DNA of 64,000 nucleotides. Source: Lichenicoccus sp965276875. Its GTDB lineage: Bacteria; Pseudomonadota; Alphaproteobacteria; Acetobacterales; Acetobacteraceae. The notes under the pieces were generated by a model. It did not search any database and was not told the DNA's origin. It saw only the letters and a list, made by a program, of their open reading frames with translations. Below are positions 1 through 8,817 of this stretch, in pieces; the stretch's first letter is position 1; every line of letters starts with the position of its first letter. The DNA is taken from positions 2,666,001 to 2,730,000 of the forward strand of contig NZ_OZ255701.1 of NCBI RefSeq assembly GCF_965276875.1, read 5' to 3'. The position numbers and the translations under genes were made by a program.

Positions 1-31
1 CGAGGTCGCGCAGGATATCGACCTGGGTCAT
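1..31 (-). CDS. Start of an unidentified gene, cut by the window edge
   Basis: Only the first ten codons are visible (MTQVDILRDL). The ATG overlaps the stop codon of the upstream sugar kinase in an ATGA arrangement, so the two are probably translationally coupled and belong to one operon. Too short to identify; a sugar-metabolism enzyme would fit the neighbour, but that is only inference. Confidence 0.5.
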   Translation of the reverse strand, partial: MTQVDILRDL

Positions 32-960
32 GCCGCCCTGCCTATGATGGCCTCGAGTTCGGCGAAGCTGGAGGCACCCTGCATCGGCCCACGCACACTG
101 ACCGCGCGCGCGCCGCTGGCATTGGCGAAGCGCAGGCTGTCCGCGATGCCGCGTCCCTGCAATCGGCAGGTGACGAAGGTGGCGCCGAAACAGTCGCCGG
201 CGCCGGTCGGGTCGATCTCCTCGGCGTCGAACGCGGCCATGTGCAGCGTCTGTGCGGGGTCGTGGTAGCTTGCACCCCCGGCACCGCGCTTGACCACCAC
301 GGCACCCACGCCGAGCCCCAGGATTTCGCGAATTGCCGCGGTCTCGTCCTTCGCCTCGGTCATCACGGTGAGTTCCGCACCACTCGGCAGGAACAGGTCG
401 CAGGCCCGCAGTAGCGACGCCATCGCATCGAGCATGTCCGGGCTTGAGAGCATTTCGCGGCGCAGGTTGGGGTCGAACGAGATGCTGCCGCCGGCGGCCT
501 TTACCTGGGCCACCGCCTGCTGCGCGGCCGCGATCAGGGCCGGCGAGAACAGCGAAGAGCCCATCACGTGCAAATGTCGGCTGGCGGCCAGCACTATGCG
601 GCCGGCCTCGGTGATCCGGGTGCGGCCTGCGGCGCTGTGGCGTATGTTGAAGACGAAGTCGCGCGTGCCGTCCTCGCGATAGCGTACGAAGGCGCTGCCG
701 GTCGGATGATCGGCCACAATTTCGATTGCCGAGACATCGACACCGTCGGCTCGCAGGCGGTCGATATTGAGCCTGCCGAAATCATCGTCGCCGACGCAGC
801 CGATGATGCCGGCCGGCTGACCGAGCCGTGCCACCTGGTCGATGAAAATTGCCGGCGCGCCAGAGGGGAACGGGCCGACCAGGGCTTGCGGTGCGCGGAA
901 CCCAACGCCAGGGGTCTCGGCGATGATCTCGACCACGATCTCGCCGAGGGTCGCGATCAT
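28..960 (-). CDS. PfkB-family (ribokinase-like) sugar kinase
   Basis: A 310-residue protein of the PfkB/ribokinase superfamily, which phosphorylates sugars or nucleosides with ATP. The C-terminal signature DPTGAGDCF (about residues 250-258) holds the anion hole and the catalytic base Asp256. The N-terminal region has the expected glycine-rich substrate-binding segment, and the FDPNLR motif near 162-167 is common in 2-keto-3-deoxygluconate and fructose kinases. The ATG at 960 is preferred over an in-frame TTG at 966 because a GAGGG ribosome site lies just upstream. The substrate cannot be told from sequence alone. It is followed by an overlapping gene at the window edge. Confidence 0.85.
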   Translation of the reverse strand: MIATLGEIVVEIIAETPGVGFRAPQALVGPFPSGAPAIFIDQVARLGQPAGIIGCVGDDDFGRLNIDRLRADGVDVSAIEIVADHPTGSAFVRYREDGTRDFVFNIRHSAAGRTRITEAGRIVLAASRHLHVMGSSLFSPALIAAAQQAVAQVKAAGGSISFDPNLRREMLSSPDMLDAMASLLRACDLFLPSGAELTVMTEAKDETAAIREILGLGVGAVVVKRGAGGASYHDPAQTLHMAAFDAEEIDPTGAGDCFGATFVTCRLQGRGIADSLRFANASGARAVSVRGPMQGASSFAELEAIIGRAA

Positions 961-987
961 CGCCAATCCCTCACAACCCTTTGGCTC

Positions 988-1602
988 CTACTCGAACGGG
1001 CTGACGTGACGCTGCTGTGCCAGCATGGCGAGCAGTTCGGAGCGCGTCGCGGGATTATCACGGAAGGCGCCGAGCATGCGGCTGGTCACCATGGAGACGC
1101 CCGCCTTGTGCACCCCGCGCGTGCTCATGCACTGGTGGCCGGCCTCGATGATCACCGCCACGCCGTGCGGCTGGAGCACCTCGTCGATGGCGCCGGCGAT
1201 CTGCGCGGTCAGCCGCTCCTGGATTTGCAGGCGCTTGGAATAGGCTTCAACCACGCGCGCGAGTTTGCTGATGCCGACGACCCGCTTGCGCGGCAGGTAG
1301 GCGACATGACAATGCCCGATAATCGGCACCATGTGATGTTCGCAATGGCTCTCGATCCGGATGTCGCGCAGCAGCACGATTTCGTCGTAACCCTCGACCT
1401 CGGCAAAGGTGGTCGAGAGCAGCGCATAGGGATCGACGCCGTAGCCGGCGAAGAACTCGCCGTACGAACGCGCCACCCTGCCGGGTGTGTCGCGCAATCC
1501 CTCGCGCGTCGGATCCTCGCCCGCCCAGCGCAGCAAGGTGCGGACCGCATCCTCGGCGTCCTCCTGAGAAGGTCTTGAGCCGAGTTTGGAGATCTGGTCC
1601 AT
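988..1602 (-). CDS. folE: GTP cyclohydrolase I
   Basis: A 204-residue protein that converts GTP to 7,8-dihydroneopterin triphosphate, the first step of folate (and often queuosine) synthesis. It has the conserved zinc-binding and active-site segments SHCEHHMVP and GHQCMSTRG, and its length is normal for the family. The ATG at 1602 shares one base with the stop codon of apaG (TGATG), so translation is probably coupled. It is third in a minus-strand run metZ-apaG-folE; the sugar kinase downstream lies only 27 bases away. Confidence 0.96.
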   Translation of the reverse strand: MDQISKLGSRPSQEDAEDAVRTLLRWAGEDPTREGLRDTPGRVARSYGEFFAGYGVDPYALLSTTFAEVEGYDEIVLLRDIRIESHCEHHMVPIIGHCHVAYLPRKRVVGISKLARVVEAYSKRLQIQERLTAQIAGAIDEVLQPHGVAVIIEAGHQCMSTRGVHKAGVSMVTSRMLGAFRDNPATRSELLAMLAQQRHVSPFE

Positions 1603-2051
1603 CAATGAATCATGCCGATCTGGTGAGGGCTGTCGAGGCTGAACGCCGGGATACGCACATCGAACGGCTCCCCCGATGCGATGCTCACCATGTGGTAGGC
1701 GCCAGTCATGAAACCAGATGGCGTCGGCAGGGGGGTGCCGGAGGTGTATTCGAAGGCCGTTCCCGGTTCGAGCTGTGGCTGTTCGCCGAGCACGCCGTCG
1801 CCCTCGACATGTTGGGTCATGCCGGCGCCATCGGTGATGTGCCAGGTGCGACGCAGCAGACGGACCTCGTCGGTGCCGTGGTTCTCGATGCGGACCCGGT
1901 AGGCCCAGACGAACTGCCGCTCGTCCGGCCTTGACTGTTCAGCGAGATAGAATGGCCGCACGCTGACCCGGATGTCGCGCGTCACGGCGCAATAATCCTC
2001 TGTTGCCGCATCGCCGCGTCGCGATTCGTCGTGCTGGCGCCCATGCTTCAT
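1602..2051 (-). CDS. apaG: ApaG domain protein
   Basis: A 149-residue protein of the ApaG/DUF525 family, an FnIII-like beta-sandwich. It matches the family in the stretch ending GTPLPTPSGFMTGAYHMV and the earlier RTWHITDG segment. ApaG has been linked to divalent cation resistance, but its biochemistry is unsettled. It is about 20 residues longer than the E. coli protein at the N-terminus, which is polar and probably disordered. Its start overlaps the metZ stop (ATGA) and its stop overlaps the folE start, so it is sandwiched within one translationally coupled operon. Confidence 0.93.
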   Translation of the reverse strand: MKHGRQHDESRRGDAATEDYCAVTRDIRVSVRPFYLAEQSRPDERQFVWAYRVRIENHGTDEVRLLRRTWHITDGAGMTQHVEGDGVLGEQPQLEPGTAFEYTSGTPLPTPSGFMTGAYHMVSIASGEPFDVRIPAFSLDSPHQIGMIH

Positions 2052-3235
2052 CGAACGCTCCGTAATGCCCGATCGAGATCGTCCGTCAAATCATGTACGT
2101 CTTCCAGGCCCACGGACAGCCGCACGACCCCTTCGGTGATGCCAAGCCGGGCCCGCTCCTCGCCGCCGATCCGCATATGGGTCGTGGTGGCGGGATGCGT
2201 CACCAGCGAACGGCTGTCGCCCAGATTGTTCGATACCGCAATCAGGCGCAGCGCATTGAGCATTGCGAAAGCGGCCGGCTGACCTCCCGCAAGTTCGAAG
2301 GCCACAAGACTGCCGCCGGACGCCATCTGCCGCATCGCCAGCGCATTCTGCGGATGGTCTGCGCGTCCCGGATACCAGACCCGCGCGATGCTTGGCGCTC
2401 CCGAAAGCCAGTCGGCTAACTGCCCTGCGTTGCGCGTCATAGCCTCGACCCGCAGTGCCAGGGTCTCCAGCCCCTTGATCAGCACCCACGCATTGAACGG
2501 CGATAGGGTCGGACCGGTGTTGCGGATGAACGGCTGCAGCACCGTCTCGACCCACGCCTTGCGTCCCAGTACGGCACCGCCAAGCACCCGGCCCTGGCCG
2601 TCGATATGCTTGGTGGCCGAATACACCACCACGTCGGCGCCGAACTCGAGCGGCCGCTGCAGCACCGGCGTTGCAAACACGTTATCGACGACCACAATGG
2701 CGCCGGCCGCATGCGCGAGATCGGCCACCGCGCTGAGGTCGACAATATCCAGCATCGGATTCGACGGCGTCTCCAGCAGCACCAGCGCCGTGGGCTGGGC
2801 CAGGGCATCACGCCACTGGCCGATGTCGTGGCCGTCTACGAAGACGCTCTCGATGCCATAGCGCGGCAGCAGCGTCGCCACGATCCAGTAGCACGAGCCG
2901 AACAGTGCCCGCGAGGCGACCACCCGGTCCCCAGCGACCAGATGGCTGAGCAAAGCGGCATGCACGGCGGCCATCCCGGTCGCGGTGGCACGGCATTCCT
3001 CCGCCCCTTCAAGTTCGGCCAAGCGCCGCTCGAAGGCCGCCACGGTCGGGTTGGCGAAGCGGCTATACTGGTAATGCGCGGCCTCGCCCTTGAACGTGGC
3101 CTCCGCCTGTTCGGCGCTATCATAGACATAGCCCGAGGTCAGAAACATCGCCTCGCTGGTCTCGCCATGCAAGGTGCGCTCGATGCCGCCATGCAGCAGG
3201 CGGGTGGCGGTGCGGTAGGAAGAGGCGCTCATCAT
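2048..3235 (-). CDS. metZ: O-succinylhomoserine sulfhydrylase (Cys/Met metabolism PLP enzyme)
   Basis: A 395-residue PLP-dependent enzyme of the Cys/Met metabolism family. It should join sulfide to an acylhomoserine to form homocysteine (direct sulfhydrylation). The PLP lysine is in YSATKHIDGQG (Lys209); the upstream DNVFATP and SRFANPTV motifs are typical of MetZ. Substrate (succinyl versus acetyl) is inferred from family likeness. The leader carries a SAM-II riboswitch, which supports the methionine role and predicts repression by S-adenosylmethionine. Two ATGs (3235 and 3232) are possible. First gene of the metZ-apaG-folE operon. Confidence 0.93.
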   Translation of the reverse strand: MMSASSYRTATRLLHGGIERTLHGETSEAMFLTSGYVYDSAEQAEATFKGEAAHYQYSRFANPTVAAFERRLAELEGAEECRATATGMAAVHAALLSHLVAGDRVVASRALFGSCYWIVATLLPRYGIESVFVDGHDIGQWRDALAQPTALVLLETPSNPMLDIVDLSAVADLAHAAGAIVVVDNVFATPVLQRPLEFGADVVVYSATKHIDGQGRVLGGAVLGRKAWVETVLQPFIRNTGPTLSPFNAWVLIKGLETLALRVEAMTRNAGQLADWLSGAPSIARVWYPGRADHPQNALAMRQMASGGSLVAFELAGGQPAAFAMLNALRLIAVSNNLGDSRSLVTHPATTTHMRIGGEERARLGITEGVVRLSVGLEDVHDLTDDLDRALRSVR

Positions 3236-3316
3236 CTATCCCCGGTCTCAGTCCATTGCAGACCGGCCATATGGATGACAGGGCGCACCACGGAGTGAAC
3301 CCCGGAGCAAGCCAGT

Positions 3317-3373
3317 GCCTCTTTAGCGCGCTTATTTAACCTCGCCGCAAGCCGGCCGGACAAATCACGAGGG
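3317..3373 (-). promoter_or_regulatory. SAM-II riboswitch in the metZ leader
   Basis: Read on the minus strand, this stretch follows the SAM-II (metA motif) pattern. A P1 stem CCTCG (3372-3368) pairs with CGAGG (3344-3340); the loop contains TGATTTG and GGCTTGC. After P1 come GTTAAATAA and GCTAAAGAGG, the conserved pseudoknot-forming tail. The element ends about 80 bases before the metZ start. SAM-II elements of alphaproteobacteria repress methionine genes when S-adenosylmethionine binds. Assignment is by eye from the conserved bases. Confidence 0.85.
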
Positions 3374-3475
3374 TTACACAACAGAGGGCGGTTTTGTAGG
3401 CGCGCGGTCCGGGCGCCGTCAACAGCGTCCCGCGATTGCGCAGGCTTGGCGCCGCTTCTATGCTCAATTGTGCAT

Positions 3476-3549
3476 GCGGGTGTAGTTCAATGGTAGAACG
3501 GCAGCTTCCCAAGCTGCATACGAGGGTTCGATTCCCTTCACCCGCTCCA
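3476..3549 (+). tRNA. tRNA-Gly (anticodon CCC)
   Basis: A complete cloverleaf. Acceptor GCGGGTG pairs with CACCCGC, the D arm is GTTCAATGGTAGAAC, and the anticodon stem GCAGC/GCTGC encloses TTCCCAA with anticodon CCC. The T arm is GAGGGTTCGATTCCCTT. The discriminator T and the CCA end are encoded in the DNA (3546-3549). It stands alone between metZ and a convergent secreted-protein gene. Confidence 0.97.
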
Positions 3550-3556
3550 GCAGCAC

Positions 3557-4105
3557 TTAATGCGCCTGGTGCCGCCGGCGCAGCATGGCGCGGTGGCGCT
3601 CCACCGAGCGGCGCAGATCATTCAGTGGCGGTGCCGCCAGGCTGTCCTGGTAGACGTGCCCGTCCCAGATCCAGCGGTCTTGGCGGCCGACCAGAAGGTC
3701 GTGCACGCCATGATGAAGCTGCGGCATCACCCGGATCGGACCGCTGACGGAGTCCAGCACTTTGCGCCAGTGACGCGCGTGGCGCAGATAGACCGACGTC
3801 GAGCAGCCCGCGGATCCGCACAGGCTGGCCGATTGCAACTGCACAAACAAGGCCGGGTCGCCGCCTTTGCCGGACAGCCTGGCCGAGCCCACCAGCACCA
3901 GCGGATGCTCGCCACGCCGTGCGGCGGCGCGCAGGTCGTGCGCGTTGAGCTGGCGTGCCGCGCGATCCTGGGCGCCGCCGGGCTGCCGCTTGAGCAGCAC
4001 CGGCGCGCCGCTCGCATGGTGAGGCCGGTGGTGGGTGGCAGCGTTAGCGGATCCAGCCTCCAGGCCTATAAGGGCAACAAGCAAAAGCAGTTGTTTTCGG
4101 AGCAT
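3557..4105 (-). CDS. Secreted protein of unknown function
   Basis: A 182-residue protein with a clear signal peptide: a positive start MLRK, a leucine-rich core, then a cleavage site near SANA-ATHH (about residue 22). The mature part is rich in His and Arg. It has a central segment resembling a small periplasmic domain (VLVGSARLSGKGGDPALFVQ) with one CGSAGC motif that could form a disulfide. I do not recognise the family. The start is at ATG 4105 with a GGAGG-like site upstream. Confidence 0.7.
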   Translation of the reverse strand: MLRKQLLLLVALIGLEAGSANAATHHRPHHASGAPVLLKRQPGGAQDRAARQLNAHDLRAAARRGEHPLVLVGSARLSGKGGDPALFVQLQSASLCGSAGCSTSVYLRHARHWRKVLDSVSGPIRVMPQLHHGVHDLLVGRQDRWIWDGHVYQDSLAAPPLNDLRRSVERHRAMLRRRHQAH

Positions 4106-4158
4106 GTGCCTGTTCCTCCGGAGCTATCTTGGCCATGGCTTTAGCACGCGGCTGAAGA

Positions 4159-4240
4159 AGGCCAGAGGCTCTGCCTCTGGACTCCGCTGGGGCGTCACGC
4201 GAAGGCGTGCTCCGCACGACAGGCCCCAGACCCCCATTCA
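4159..4240 (+). repeat. Dispersed double-hairpin repeat, copy 1
   Basis: This follows the same plan as the element at 24973-25034: a first stem CCAGAGGC/GCCTCTGG, a linker ACTCCG, then a second stem CTGGGGC/GCCCCAG, ending in AGACCCCCATTCAG. In this copy the second stem is opened by about 29 extra bases that contain their own CACGC/GCGTG pairing. Such GC-rich paired hairpins are common between genes in Acetobacteraceae and probably act as transcription terminators; that role is inferred. Confidence 0.7.
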
Positions 4241-4254
4241 GAAAAGTAAGGATT

Positions 4255-4304
4255 CCAAAGGCTAGCCTTTGGCGGGGTCCAGGGGCGGCGCCTCTGGCCT
4301 TGCC
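4255..4304 (-). repeat. Dispersed double-hairpin repeat, copy 2, inverted to copy 1
   Basis: Read on the minus strand it begins GGCAAGGCCAGAGGCGCC and GCCCCTGGACCCCG like the other copies. The second stem is then replaced by a different perfect hairpin, CCAAAGG/CCTTTGG around CTAG. It lies immediately after the stop codon of the large glycosyltransferase gene and so could serve as its terminator. Confidence 0.6.
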
Positions 4305-7300
4305 TATTCGCCAGCCAAACGAAGCCCGAACTGCTGCGCAAGCTGGTCGCGATAGGCGCGCTGGCGCATGCGGTCCGCGTCGAGGAGGGTAGGGCCGCCG
4401 CCGACGAGGCGGTGGATGCGTGCGACCTCGCCGAGATGCTTCTGGCCGACCAGCCGGTGGGTGGCGGACTCGCCATGCCGGCGATGGATGTTGAGCGGGT
4501 CGGCGACATAGGCGATGCGTGCGCCGGGTTGGCGCAGCAGCTCGATATAGAGGCGCCAGTCGCCGGCCATTCTGAAGGCGAACAGCGATTCGCCGCAGCG
4601 CGCCAGCGCCGCCTTGAGGGCAGCGCGCGAGAACAGCACGCCGCTTGCATTCAAGATGAGGTTGCGCTCGGCGAGGCAGGACTGGATGAACGCCTCGCCG
4701 TCGTGCAGGCCGTCCTGATCAAGGGTGGTGCCCGCGGTGGCGGCATAGTACGGCTTGTAGCTGTCGCCGATCAGGGCGCCGTCGGCGTCGATCGAGCGGC
4801 TGTCGCAAAACGCCATCACCGCGCCGTCGGCGTTCGCCAGTGCGCGGGTCAGGCGGTCGAGCATGCGCGGGTCGGCGGCGTCGTCCGCCTCGGCAATCCA
4901 GATCCACTCGCCGCGCGCCTCCTGCACCGCGCGCTCCCATTGCCGGAACACCGAGCCGGAGTTGCGGCTTGCCGCGACCACGCGGATGCTGCGCCCCCAT
5001 TCCGCCGCCGCCGTGCGCGCTACCTCGACGCTGTCGTCGCTGGAGGCGTCGTCGAGCACAATGACTTCGAGCACCGGATGGTTCTGCGCGAAGATCGAGG
5101 CCAGGCGCTGCTGCATGTAGCGGGCATAGTTGAAGGAGGGCACGACCACCGAAATTCGGGCAAGCGCCGGCTGCGCCAGGGTGAGGAGCTGCGCCACGTA
5201 GCGGTCGAAGCCGAAGCGCCTGGCGGCTTGGCGGCCGGCGGCGGCGCGCTTGGCCGCGGTCTGTTTGTGGGTGGCGGCTGCGAATTCCAGCGCGCGGTGG
5301 GCCATCGCCGGCACGTCGCCGAGCGGCACCACGCAGCCCTGACCGTGGCGCTCGATCAGCTCCGGGATGCCGCCGCTGCCGGCGAAGGCGACGCAGGACA
5401 GCCCGGCGGTCCATGCCTCCATTACCACGCTCGGCAGCGGGTCCTCGCGCGAGGTGAGTACGAACACGTCGGCGGCGCTGAAATGCTCGGGCGCGTCCGG
5501 CACGTGCCCTGGGAGGTGGAAGCTGCCGCTGGCGATCGCCGCCTCGATCTCGCCGCCGAGATAGTGCTGCATTTGCGGGTCCAGCGCGCCTAGCCACAGG
5601 CAATGCACCGCCGGGGCGCCTCGCAAACGGCGGCCAGCCTGCGGCCTGGTCTGCCGCCAGAGCTGCAGGAACAGGTCGAAACCCTTGCGCAGGTCGCCGT
5701 AGCCGACGCCGATCAGCACCAGCGCATCCGGTGGGATGCCGAACTGCCGGCGCAGCCCCGCGCGACCGCGCGCGGAAAAGCCGCGGCCGCGATACAGGCC
5801 CTGCGGCAGGGTGCGGAGTTTGGGATCATCGTTCGCGTCGGCCGCGACCAGCGTGCAGACGGCGCGGCGGACGAACTGGGCGGGAAACACCACGCTGCGC
5901 GCCAGTGACCATGCGGTAGCAAGGCCGTGGGTGAGGTGTTTTTCGGCGAGCAGCGCCGGTAGTTCATGCACCAGCAGAGTGAAGCCGATACCGGCCGCGT
6001 GCAGCAGCGGGCCGATGCCGGCGGAGGCGGCGCTGTTGACGATGGCGCCATCAAAGCCGTCGCCGCGCAGGCGTCGCAGATGTGCGGGCAGCTCCGGGTC
6101 CGAGGCCGCGAGCACGCAGGTGGCGGCAGTGGCGCGGTAGCCCTCCAGCATGTCGCCGCCGGCCAGCAGCAGAATCGCGACTTCGACGCCGTGCGCCCGC
6201 TTGAGCTGGCGGGCCACATGCAGCAGCAGGCTCTGGGCGCCGGCGCTGAAGGCGTCGTGGCCGACCAGCAGGACGCGGCCGCCGCGTGCTGCTGCCCCGC
6301 CGAAGCCGGTGACGGCGCGCGCCGTGGCGTTCAGATAGGCGGCGCCGTGATGCAGGTCGGGCTCGAGATAGGCACCCTCCGCCCATTCGTTCCAGGCATT
6401 GATGCAGACCATCGGCGTGCCGTGGAACGGGTGCGCCTGCGCCTGGCGGATCAGCCCCTCGACCCAGGCCTGGTATTTCGCCGGAGTCGAGCCATGCATT
6501 ACCAGACCAGCACCTTCGCGGCGCGCGTCATTGTCCCAGGAGGGGCAGGCGGTGCGGATCAACGGGAAGTCTGGCGTGTCCATGGCCAGCGCACGGTCGA
6601 CGATCTCGTCGTAGTCGTGGGTGTTGGCGGTGAAGTCGGTGTCGAGCAGATCGAGCCGCTCGTTGATGGTCTGCATGCCCTCGACGATCTTGTGCGGCGG
6701 GAACTCGATGGCGCCGTCCAGACCATAGGCCCGCGGGTCGTTGTCGCCGAACGCCTGGGCCATGATCAGGATCGGATTCTCGTTGCAGCGTTCGAGGAAC
6801 AGGCCGCGCCAGCGGGCGAATGTCTGTTGTGCGTCCGGAACGAGTGCCGGGCGGTAGAGCATCAGCAGCGGGCGCCCCTGCAGGCGGATATAGCGCGGGT
6901 CGGCGAAGTGCCGGCCGTAGCAGTCGATCAGGGCGGCCTCGTCCTCGGGGCGGAAATCCTGGCTGATCAGCACCTCCTGATCCGAGCCGTCCCAGCGCCG
7001 TGTCCAGTTCTCGTTGGCCCAGAGCAGGCAGAACGGCATGTCGATGGAGCGGTCGGCGAGCAGCGCCTCGAGCGGGGCGTCCAGCAGGCGGGTGCCGTTG
7101 AACCAGTAGAAGTAGAAGACGAAGCCCTTGATGCCGGCGGCGCGCGCCATCCTGGCCTGGCGCCTGAGGGTCTCCGTGCCGTCGAGGTTATAGTGGCCGA
7201 GATCGCGCGGGATGCGGGGCTGGTAGTGGCCGGCGAAGCGCGGCAAGCCGCGGGCGATGTTGGTCCATTCGGTAAAGCCGGCTCCCCACCATTCGTCGTT

Positions 7301-7567
7301 CTGCGGCATGCTGTGGAATTGCGGCAAATAGTAGGCCAGGACCTCCGCGTTTCGCGCGACTGTCGGCGGCAGCGGTCGCACCGGCTCGAAGAACGGGCCC
7401 GGCCGCGTGTTGCGTCGCATCTCGCGCGGAATGCTGGTGTCGATGGGCGGCTTGCAGGGATGCACCCGGTCGCGGTTCTCGATGTAGTGCAGCAGCGGGT
7501 TGCTGCCCGAGTCGTCGCGCAGATAGCGTTTCTGGTAGAAGACCGGATCGAATCCCTCGAACGGGCG
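4304..7567 (-). pseudogene. 3' part of a large multidomain glycosyltransferase gene split by a transposon
   Basis: This is the downstream part of a gene whose 5' end is at 12496-13022. Removing the transposon and one copy of the 8-bp duplication restores one open frame of 1,260 residues running REARRPFEGFDPVFY across the junction. The restored protein has five N-terminal repeats of about 35-45 residues, then a WbsX/GH99-like domain (about 247-592; AYYLPQFHSMPQND, WTRRWDGSDQ, CINAWNEWAEGAYLEPD). Next come a GT4-type glycosyltransferase domain (about 602-970) and a GT2 domain (about 977-1220; VVVPSFNYARYM, LDDASSDDS, EADDAADP). Proteins of this kind build O-antigen, capsule or surface glycans. 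A GTG at 7660 inside the transposon opens an in-frame entry into this fragment, so a truncated protein is possible. Confidence 0.9.
7560..7567. repeat. 8-bp target-site duplication, left copy
   Basis: AACGGGCG directly abuts the left end of the transposon. The identical octamer abuts the right end at 12496-12503. Eight bases is the usual duplication length for IS1595-family insertion. Confidence 0.93.
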
Positions 7568-7592
7568 CGGTATTATGTAGCACCCGCCACCA
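7568..7592 (+). repeat. Left terminal inverted repeat of the transposon
   Basis: This 25-bp sequence starts CGGTATTATG and ends CCACCA. It is identical to the reverse complement of 12471-12495; the match stops at base 26. Confidence 0.93.
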
Positions 7593-7636
7593 CAGGATAG
7601 CGGCACTCTGGCGGCGTCTATCCTACCATATGTAGC

Positions 7637-8077
7637 ATGGAACTCAGCGACCCAAGCCACCCCGTCCTATCCGGCCTGCTCCGCAAGCGTCAGGAGATCG
7701 CCTCTGAGATCGAGGGGCTAGAGAGCCGCCTGCACGGGCTGGTGCTCGATATAGACGCGGTGGACCTGACGATCCGGCTGTTCTCTCCCGGCCTGGACGT
7801 GGAGACGGTGCGGGTCCGCCCGACGCCACGACGGCATGGTGTCCGGCCGGGTGACACGTCCAAGCTGGTGCTGTCTCTGCTTCGTGAGAACGGCCCGATG
7901 AGCCAGCGCCAGATCACGCTGAAAGTGATGGAGCATCGCGGGCTGAACGTGGCGGATCGCGTGCTTTACGGGGTCATGCGGAACAGGGTCGGGGCCAGTT
8001 TGCGGGGCTTGTTGAAACGAGGGACGTTGGTTCACTCTGATGGGGCCTCGGGTGGAGTGCGGTGGGGATTGGCTTGA
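7637..8077 (+). CDS. Passenger protein with coiled coil and probable winged helix
   Basis: A 146-residue protein. Residues 10-50 look like a coiled coil (RKRQEIASEIEGLESRL, then DIDAVDLTIRLFSP). Residues about 70-140 read as a winged-helix domain (KLVLSLLRENGPMSQRQITL, then RVLYGVMRNRVGASLRGLLK and GVRWGL). I recall similar proteins as frequent companions of alphaproteobacterial transposons, without known function. The start is 69 bp inside the left end. No ribosome site is visible before the ATG and a TATCCT box lies just upstream, so the message may be leaderless. The outer segment CATATGTAG resembles the repeated box before the transposase. Confidence 0.75.
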   Translation: MELSDPSHPVLSGLLRKRQEIASEIEGLESRLHGLVLDIDAVDLTIRLFSPGLDVETVRVRPTPRRHGVRPGDTSKLVLSLLRENGPMSQRQITLKVMEHRGLNVADRVLYGVMRNRVGASLRGLLKRGTLVHSDGASGGVRWGLA

Positions 8078-8200
8078 TTTGCTTTCACCGGCCTCCTGCG
8101 TTCCATCTCGGACTGGAGGATAGTAACAGTGCAGGCTCTAGGGCCGTGCGGCTGGCTATGACGCGGATCTGATGCCGTCGGTGCGTCAGCTATACGGGAT

Positions 8201-8209
8201 TGATATAAT
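8201..8209 (+). promoter_or_regulatory. Extended -10 promoter of the passenger operon
   Basis: TGATATAAT is a perfect TGn-TATAAT extended -10 box, lying about 165 bases before the first gene of the three-gene operon. No good -35 is seen, as expected for extended -10 promoters. The rest of the 298-base gap 8078-8375 contains only a short frame GTG CGC GGA GAA CGG TAA just before the operon start (8355-8372) and nothing else I can support. Confidence 0.5.
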
Positions 8210-8375
8210 GCTAGACCTGGCGCTGGCCTTAAAATGGCATCCCTGTTATCCTCCCTACCTCACGGTGGTGTGATAAGTAAGTCTCCAACGGCTGCGGGAT
8301 CGTCGGATTAGCAGTAGGGATGCAACGTGACAGATCGACGCCTGAGGAGAAAACGTGCGCGGAGAACGGTAATCG

Positions 8376-8816
8376 ATGGCTATTAAGACGCAACTTCCGG
8401 GAGCTAGTCGTCCCGGCCCGAACCGCCAAGTTCTGGGAAGTATCACTCAGTCTGAGCGGACCCCAGCGGGTGGATACGACCTATACGAATCCGATGTGAC
8501 CCAAGAGATCTTTGTCGACGGCTTAACCTCGACCATGATCAGCGGGGCCGTTTGTCGTCTTTCATTCCATCGAACTGAGTCCGTCGTGTACGAAGACAAG
8601 TTACCCGTTGAGCAGCGTAGGCTTTTGGTGACCGTCGCCATGCCCACTGCAGCGGTTATCCAAATGTGCAGCTTCCTCATCCAGCAAATGCTAGCTGCCC
8701 ATAAGCCTATGATAGCAAATATAGATCATCTTCGTACGTTTGTAGTTTCTTTGAACGACGAGCAACTTGCTGCGGAATTAAAGCGTCTTACCGCTACACC
8801 GGAACCGGGTAACTAG
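8376..8816 (+). CDS. Passenger operon gene 1, unknown function (DUF3467-like layout)
   Basis: A 146-residue protein. The central part alternates short beta-type segments: EIFVDGLTSTMISGAVCRLS, then a charged loop, then LLVTVAMPTAAVIQMCSFLI, followed by a helical tail. This order (a small beta unit naming a site, then a hydrophobic helix after a MP motif) recalls DUF3467-type proteins; the likeness is loose and not a confident assignment. GGAGA lies 10 bases before the ATG. It is one base away from gene 2, so the two are probably co-translated. Confidence 0.7.
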   Translation: MAIKTQLPGASRPGPNRQVLGSITQSERTPAGGYDLYESDVTQEIFVDGLTSTMISGAVCRLSFHRTESVVYEDKLPVEQRRLLVTVAMPTAAVIQMCSFLIQQMLAAHKPMIANIDHLRTFVVSLNDEQLAAELKRLTATPEPGN

Positions 8817-8817
8817 A

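Noticed and set aside
5966..7600. Plus-strand frame of 544 codons
   Set aside because: Antisense to the glycosyltransferase fragment, and it would have to run into the transposon end.
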